Assembly (NCBI GenBank): GCA_031268255.1
Contig: JAIRXO010000203.1
Coordinates: 1-9,504, forward strand
Origin: Spirochaetaceae bacterium
GTDB taxonomy: Bacteria > Spirochaetota > Spirochaetia > Treponematales > Breznakiellaceae
Reading direction: 5' to 3'
DNA length: 9,504 bases
The position numbers and the translations under genes are program-made. The notes beneath the pieces were generated by a model. The model worked only from the letters and a program-made list of their open reading frames with translations, made no database searches and was not told where the DNA came from. Below are positions 5,316-9,504 of this stretch, piece after piece. How positions within the stretch are numbered: the stretch's first letter is position 1; every line of letters begins with the position of its first letter.

Positions 5316-7502
5316 CTAATCGGCGGCGGGAATGTCGGTGTAACGGCCAGTGTTGTTCCAGTAGGTAAGGCCGGGTTTGCCGGCGTCACGCACGCCCTGG
5401 ACTTCCCTGAGTACATAGGTTTCGTCGTAGTATTTGCGGTCGTAGGCTACAGTAAGGTAAAAGGCCTGAACATAGGGCCGGACTATGACGCGGCCTCTGC
5501 CTATGTATCCTGCCCTCCTGGTTCCCTGGTAATAGATGCGGTAGGGGCGCAGTTCGGCGGGGTCCTGGGCGAGAAAGTCCTGCTCAAAGTGGCTGGGATA
5601 ATACATGGGGCAGATGACGTCCACATAGGGGGCGAGGAGTTCTACTTCCTGGCCGGTGCGGGCGCCGGTGCGGTACCAGCCGTTGGCTCCGTAGATGTCA
5701 ATGGAGATGGGGGCGCTGATTCTGGATCGTACATGGCGCAGAAACGAGAGGACGGCGCTTTCCATGTCCATGCCCGGATCTTTCCAGCGGTATTCGGCGC
5801 TGGAGAGGTTTACCCCGTCGGTGGGAAATCGTATGTAATCAAATTGAATTTCGTTAAAGCCCCGGCTTATGAGTTCTTCGGCGAGTGCGGCGGTGTATTC
5901 CCAGACTTCTTCCGAGTAGGGGTCAACCCAGCGTTCATCGTAATAGGTCCGCAGTATTTCGTAATCGCTGTCGTCTGAGGGGAGTATTTCCCTGAGCTGG
6001 GGGCCCTGGTCGTCGTAGCTTTCTCCGGGGGGCAGTTTTTTGCGCCGTGTGTCGTAGTAGCCCATCCAGGGTTTATTGGCGGCGGTGTCCCAGACGGCGT
6101 ATCTGCCGCCTTCCCGCCTGGCAAGTTCGGGGTCTTTAAAGACCACGATGCGGGCAACGAGGTATATGTTACGCTCTTTCATGGTGGTAACAAAATGGTC
6201 AAGGTCTACGGGCCAGAATACCCTTCCTCTGGAAAGCAGGGCCTGGTTACGGGGGCTGAAGCGGAGTCTGCCGTAATCATCCTTCATGTCGATGACCGCC
6301 ATGTTGAGGTTTTTTTCCGCCATGATTCTGAGGTAGGGGGCCAGGCTGCTATCGTCCATGGCGTGGTTCGCGGGTATATAGAGGCCCTCCCTGCCCAGGG
6401 CCTGTTGCTGCCGTTCCGGCCTGGTTCCGTCCTCCCTGAGGAGCCAGAGTTCCGAGAGGCCGAAGCCGCCGTTAGGCGGCAGGGCGTACAGGCAGTTTAA
6501 TTCCGAACCTATGGCGCTTCCGGCCCGGAAGTAAATATTAAGAAGGTCCCGGCGGCTTGTGATCTCCTGTCCGGCGCGGTCAAATTCGGCGACTTCCCCG
6601 TCCCGTACAAAGCGTATGCTCTGTGACGAGACCGAAAGGGAATCGGCGGCGCCAAAATCGGCGCCGTCTGACCAGAGGGGCGTAAAGGCTTTTGCTTCCC
6701 AGTCGAGGCGGTATATTCTTCCCTTAAAGGTTTGGGAAACAAAGATTTCGGGCGGGCCGGGAAGCGCCGGGGGAACAAAGGCGGCGATATCCGATACCTC
6801 GTCGGGGTTATCGGTAGTCTCCATGGTTTCCAGGCCCTGGTTGAGTTCCTTCCATCCTGAACGGGGCTTGTCCGCGTCGATATAATGGACGCCGTAGGTA
6901 CTGTGGGAAACAAAGACAATAAGGGCTTCCTGGGAGTCCCGCGCGGATGAGGGCGGGGCTGTGGCCGGCGCAGATGGTGCCGGCGCCGCCAGCATGGTTG
7001 CCGGCATAGATGCCGCCGCCACCGCCTTGATGCCGTTGGTTCTGTAGGGCGGCATACCGAGGCTCTGCCAATTCTGTCCGGCGTCGCGGCTCAGGTACAC
7101 CGCGTCTTTGACGGCGCAGACAAGTATATCGGGGTTTTGGGGATGAACTTCCAGGTCCTTGATTTCCTGAATCGCGGGTATAAAACTTTTTGTTCCCCCT
7201 TCAAAAACCTTGATGGTCTTGACCGGAAGTCCCCGGTTTCTCGGTTCCCAGTTGACCAGGTCGCGGGATACGGTTATGCCCTGATCGCCCAGCAGGGCCC
7301 AGTAAGTTCCGGTAAAGAGAATTTTTTTTACCTGTCCTCCGGTCCAGACAGCGCCGGGGGCGCCGTAACGGTTAATGCCGTAAAGACCCTGGGGTGTTCC
7401 GGCAAGATAAATCCAGTTCTGGGCGGCGAGAAACGGGCCGCATAAAAAAAAGAAACAGGCGCAGAAGAAAAGACGCCGTCCTGTACTGATCATGGTTTTC
7501 AT
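5316..7502 (-). CDS. Secreted Asp-box beta-propeller / DUF4015 glycosidase-like protein
   Basis: 728 residues with a signal peptide at about 1-27 (basic start, long Phe-rich core, LAA|QN), so it is exported. Residues ~28-350 resemble a sialidase/YCF48-type beta-propeller: one good Asp-box (SRDAGQNW, 138-145) and one partial (SRDLVNW, 79-85). An Ala/Pro-rich low-complexity stretch (~161-187) interrupts it. Residues ~370-720 match the DUF4015 putative glycosyl hydrolase barrel: REGLYIPANHA (371-381), MAVIDMKDDYG (401-411), YLVARIVVFKDPELA (447-461), WVDPYSEEVWEY, then GFNEIQFDYIRFPTDG (548-563). Acidic residues D405, D408, E551 and D555 are plausible catalytic or ligand residues by comparison with other (beta/alpha)8 glycosidases; no substrate is known to me for this family. 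Residues ~480-523 are a hydrophilic insertion compared with what I recall of the family. First gene of the cluster; no clear ribosome binding site before M1 or M4. Confidence 0.82.
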   Translation of the reverse strand: MKTMISTGRRLFFCACFFFLCGPFLAAQNWIYLAGTPQGLYGINRYGAPGAVWTGGQVKKILFTGTYWALLGDQGITVSRDLVNWEPRNRGLPVKTIKVFEGGTKSFIPAIQEIKDLEVHPQNPDILVCAVKDAVYLSRDAGQNWQSLGMPPYRTNGIKAVAAASMPATMLAAPAPSAPATAPPSSARDSQEALIVFVSHSTYGVHYIDADKPRSGWKELNQGLETMETTDNPDEVSDIAAFVPPALPGPPEIFVSQTFKGRIYRLDWEAKAFTPLWSDGADFGAADSLSVSSQSIRFVRDGEVAEFDRAGQEITSRRDLLNIYFRAGSAIGSELNCLYALPPNGGFGLSELWLLREDGTRPERQQQALGREGLYIPANHAMDDSSLAPYLRIMAEKNLNMAVIDMKDDYGRLRFSPRNQALLSRGRVFWPVDLDHFVTTMKERNIYLVARIVVFKDPELARREGGRYAVWDTAANKPWMGYYDTRRKKLPPGESYDDQGPQLREILPSDDSDYEILRTYYDERWVDPYSEEVWEYTAALAEELISRGFNEIQFDYIRFPTDGVNLSSAEYRWKDPGMDMESAVLSFLRHVRSRISAPISIDIYGANGWYRTGARTGQEVELLAPYVDVICPMYYPSHFEQDFLAQDPAELRPYRIYYQGTRRAGYIGRGRVIVRPYVQAFYLTVAYDRKYYDETYVLREVQGVRDAGKPGLTYWNNTGRYTDIPAAD
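6942..7022 (-). repeat. Ala/Pro-rich low-complexity linker within the propeller region
   Basis: Residues ~161-187 of the secreted protein consist almost wholly of Ala, Pro, Ser, Thr and Met, with recurring GCCGGC-like units in the DNA. It is likely a disordered loop or linker and the part of the gene most prone to length variation. Confidence 0.55.
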
Positions 7503-7550
7503 ATTAGTGTATACTCAGGATGTTTGCTATACTGTGCCTGAGGAGCCATT
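7503..7550. promoter_or_regulatory. Divergent promoter region between the DUF4015 cluster and PFK
   Basis: These 48 bp separate two genes transcribed away from each other, so they must hold or overlap promoters for both unless transcription starts inside the genes. On the plus strand TGCTATACT (7525-7533) is a good extended -10 element for PFK, placing the transcript start near 7540; the -35 position is poor. A second TATACT lies 18 bp upstream at 7510-7515. On the minus strand TATACA (7513-7508) is the best -10 candidate for the DUF4015 cluster, without a good -35. No operator palindrome stands out. Confidence 0.5.
7541..7545 (+). promoter_or_regulatory. Ribosome binding site deciding the GTG start of PFK
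   Basis: AGGAG lies five bases before GTG at 7551. The next in-frame ATG would be codon 38, well after the conserved GGD nucleotide-binding motif, so GTG with this site is the real start. Confidence 0.8.
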
Positions 7551-8642
7551 GTGGAAAAAAGCGTAACCAAAACGTTTGGCATACTGACCGCCGGCGGTGA
7601 TTGTCCGGGCTTAAACGCGGCGATACGGGGTGTCTGCAGGGCGGCCCAGGACAAATACGGCATGACCGTAGTCGGCATAGCCAATGGTTTTCTCGGCCTG
7701 ATTAACCGGGAGGCGAGGGTGCTTGAGCCCAAGGATTTTTCCGGCATACTTACCCGGGGCGGTACCATACTGGGGGCCAGCAGGGAAAAGCCCTTTAAGG
7801 ACAGGTTCCCCTATCCCTACAATCTTGAAAACGACAAGGTTGAAATTATCAAGGAGAATTACCGGCAGCTTAAACTTGACTGCCTGGTGGTACTTGGCGG
7901 AAACGGAACCCTGGCTACAGGTTTCAGGCTTGCCCGCGAAGGGCTCAATGTGCTGGGGCTCCCCAAAACCATAGACAACGATATCGAAGGAACCGACCGT
8001 TCTTTTGGATTCAGTTCGGCGGTGGACATAGGAACCCAGGCCATAGACCGCCTCCATTCCACGGCGACAAGCCACGGCAGGGTTATGGTGCTTGAGCTTA
8101 TGGGCCACAAGACCGGCTGGCTTGCCCTGTATTCGGGCATAGCCGGCGGCGGTGATATTATCATCATTCCCGAACTTCCCTACGACATTAAAGCCATAGC
8201 CAGGCATCTTGACGAAAGGGCCCAGGACGGAAAGAGCTTTTCCATTGTGGTAACCGCCGAGGGAAGCCTCTCCGCCGAGGAGGCCCTGATGGATAAAAAA
8301 GAAAGAAAAAAATACCGGGAGCGCACGGCCCTTCCTTCCATAGGGTACAGGCTTGCGAAGGAGATAGAAGAAGAGACCGGCATGGAAACCAGGGCCACGG
8401 TGCTGGGTTATATACAGCGGGGAGGCATGCCCAGCGCCGCCGACAGGGTGCTGGCCACCAGTCTCGGCACCGCCGCCGCGGAACTCCTTGCCCGCGGCGA
8501 GTATGGCCGCATGGTGAGTATCAGCGGCGACCGCATTGATTCTGTGGATTTAAGTATTCCGGCGGGCAGAACCAAAACCGTACCGGAAAACTACTATATG
8601 CTGGACACCGCAATCTCCGTAGGAACCTGCCTCGGCGTTTAG
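7551..8642 (+). CDS. pfkA: 6-phosphofructokinase, PPi-PFK-related lineage, predicted ATP type
   Basis: Phosphorylates fructose 6-phosphate in glycolysis (cytoplasm). 363 residues, usual for the compact bacterial and group III enzymes. Motifs: AGGDCPGLN (14-22), GGTILGASR (70-78), GGNGT (116-120), PKTIDND (138-144, with catalytic-base D142), AIDRLHSTATSHGRV (164-178), LMGHKTGWLAL (183-193), TAEG (E237), and RATVLGYIQRGG (281-292). The donor-choice site is Gly119 (E. coli 104), where PPi enzymes have Asp, while Lys139 (E. coli 124) is the PPi-lineage residue. Known Gly/Lys enzymes use ATP, so ATP is predicted (inference). Odd residues: N118 where the Mg-binding Asp103 is usual, H186 for Arg171, Y287 for His249. 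GTG start with AGGAG five bases upstream. Divergent from the DUF4015 cluster and convergent with accA, so probably a single-gene transcript. The sequence alone cannot settle phosphate donor or whether it is fully active. Confidence 0.93.
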   Translation: MEKSVTKTFGILTAGGDCPGLNAAIRGVCRAAQDKYGMTVVGIANGFLGLINREARVLEPKDFSGILTRGGTILGASREKPFKDRFPYPYNLENDKVEIIKENYRQLKLDCLVVLGGNGTLATGFRLAREGLNVLGLPKTIDNDIEGTDRSFGFSSAVDIGTQAIDRLHSTATSHGRVMVLELMGHKTGWLALYSGIAGGGDIIIIPELPYDIKAIARHLDERAQDGKSFSIVVTAEGSLSAEEALMDKKERKKYRERTALPSIGYRLAKEIEEETGMETRATVLGYIQRGGMPSAADRVLATSLGTAAAELLARGEYGRMVSISGDRIDSVDLSIPAGRTKTVPENYYMLDTAISVGTCLGV

Positions 8643-8655
8643 GCTCAGGCGGCCC

Positions 8656-9504
8656 TTACTCCTTCCAGTGGCCCACTTTCTGTATTTTAAGATTGCGGTA
8701 GCGGACCAGGACTTCGGGATTGCGGTCGCAGAGGCTGTCGAGATCGCTTACCAGTATGTCCTTGATGGTCTTTGCCATGGCCCCGATGTCGCGGTGGGCG
8801 CCGCCCTCTGGTTCGGCAATGATGCCATTAATCACTTTGAATTCAAGCAGGTCCGAACTGGTTATTTTGAGCATGGCCGCGGCATCCTTGGCCTTTGTAG
8901 CGTCCCTGAGCAGTATGGAAGCGCAGCCTTCGGGGCTGATTACCGAATAGATGGCGTTCTCAAGCATGTAGATTTTGTCGCCTACCGAAATGCCCAGGGC
9001 GCCGCCTGAACCGCCTTCGCCTATGATGATACATATAATGGGTGTTTTAAGCTGGCTGAAATCCCTGAGGTTATGCGCTATGGCCTCGCCTATGCCCCGC
9101 TCCTCCGCGCCGAGTCCCGGATAGGCCCCTGCCGTGTCCACAAAGGTAATGATGGGCCGCCTGAATTTTTCGGCCTCTTTTGCGAGGCGCAGTGCCTTGC
9201 GGTAGCCTTCGGGGTTCGCCATGCCGTGATTGCGGCGCATATTCTCCTTGAGGGTGCGGCCCTTTTGGCTGGCGATGACGGTAACCGGCCTTCCGTCGAG
9301 AAAGCCAAGGCCGCCTATTATGGACGGGTCATCTCCGTAGCAGCGGTCCCCGTGCAGTTCCATAAAATTGTCAAAGATACGGTTGATATAATCAAGCGAA
9401 TAAGGCCGTTCAGGATGCCGGGCAAGCTCAACCCGCTTCCATGTTGCCTCGGTACGGGAGTTTGAGAGGATTTTCTTTTCGAGCAGGGCCAGTTCTTCCC
9501 TGGC
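8656..9504 (-). CDS. accA: Acetyl-CoA carboxylase carboxyltransferase subunit alpha, N-terminus outside window
   Basis: AccA pairs with AccD (alpha2beta2) to move the carboxyl group from biotin-BCCP to acetyl-CoA, making malonyl-CoA for fatty-acid synthesis. The frame stays open to the right edge, giving 282 C-terminal residues of an expected ~315-325. Reading from the edge: a coiled helix (LALLEKKI), TWKRVELARHPERPYSLDYI, then FMELHGDRCYGDD, GRTLKENMRRNHGMANPEGY, FVDTAGAYPGLGAEERG, GEGGSGGALGISVGD and YSVISPEGCASIL. These are the classic AccA crotonase-fold motifs, including the glycine-rich loop that stabilises the oxyanion. The internal ATG at 9363 is not the start, because conserved AccA sequence continues upstream of it. 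It ends with TAA 13 bp from the PFK stop, tail to tail. No accD, accB or accC is visible here. Confidence 0.96.
   Translation of the reverse strand, partial: AREELALLEKKILSNSRTEATWKRVELARHPERPYSLDYINRIFDNFMELHGDRCYGDDPSIIGGLGFLDGRPVTVIASQKGRTLKENMRRNHGMANPEGYRKALRLAKEAEKFRRPIITFVDTAGAYPGLGAEERGIGEAIAHNLRDFSQLKTPIICIIIGEGGSGGALGISVGDKIYMLENAIYSVISPEGCASILLRDATKAKDAAAMLKITSSDLLEFKVINGIIAEPEGGAHRDIGAMAKTIKDILVSDLDSLCDRNPEVLVRYRNLKIQKVGHWKE

Noticed and set aside
7611..8207. 198-codon open frame on the minus strand inside PFK, and other long antisense frames (for example 4434-4868 and 1180-1560 on the plus strand)
   Set aside because: Each lies wholly opposite a gene with strong family motifs; the translations show no recognisable domain and are explained by GC-rich codon third positions keeping the other frames open.
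8626..8649. Bulged hairpin CCTGCCT/AGGCTCAGG at the PFK/accA tail-to-tail junction
   Set aside because: It has a two-base bulge and no T-run on either strand. It could aid termination, but the sequence does not show it.
8656..9363. ATG at 9363 as the start of accA
   Set aside because: Conserved AccA sequence (KRVELARHPERPYSLDYI) continues in frame upstream to the window edge, so this is an internal methionine.
1..9504. A new defence, mobile or biosynthetic system
   Set aside because: All long genes belong to known families with mainly housekeeping or envelope roles, and there is no integrase, transposase, reverse transcriptase, repeat array or toxin-antitoxin-like pair.

Overview
The window looks like a stretch of chromosome from a spirochaete of the Treponema group (host-associated or termite-gut type, inferred). 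The grounds are a short alanyl-tRNA synthetase of about 600 residues with no C-terminal domain, an operon mixing a SurA-like periplasmic protein, NusB and a membrane-anchored TPR protein, and a phosphofructokinase of the PPi-PFK-related lineage. Base composition is moderately GC-rich and uniform. Coding density is very high. I see no tRNA, rRNA, CRISPR array, insertion sequence or integrase, and no long unexplained gap.

Layout. Positions 1-124 (+) hold the 3' end of a medium-chain dehydrogenase gene. It is followed at once, in another frame, by what looks like the last ~30 codons of an RND-type efflux permease (about 136-237), a probable gene remnant. From 7502 leftward to 234, five genes run on the minus strand with gaps of only 35-36 bp or with overlapping start/stop codons: a secreted Asp-box/DUF4015 glycosidase-like protein, alaS, a SurA/PpiC-type periplasmic protein, nusB, and a membrane-anchored TPR protein. 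The last three are stitched together by TAATG and ATGA overlaps, so they are very probably cotranscribed and translationally coupled. A 48-bp divergent promoter region (7503-7550) separates this cluster from pfkA-like phosphofructokinase on the plus strand (7551-8642). PFK converges, with a 13-bp gap, on accA (minus strand), whose N-terminal codons run off the right edge.

How the genes fit together. Most are housekeeping genes: aminoacylation (alaS), rRNA transcription antitermination (nusB), envelope protein folding (SurA-like), glycolysis (PFK) and the first committed step of fatty-acid synthesis (accA). The TPR and DUF4015 proteins are envelope-associated and of unknown role. I did not find a convincing new multi-gene system. 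The points worth a second look are departures within familiar families: a parvulin-fold protein lacking both usual active-site histidines, a PFK with three substitutions at canonical active-site positions, a stripped-down AlaRS with an extra four-cysteine cluster, and a small recombination or decay scar at the left edge.
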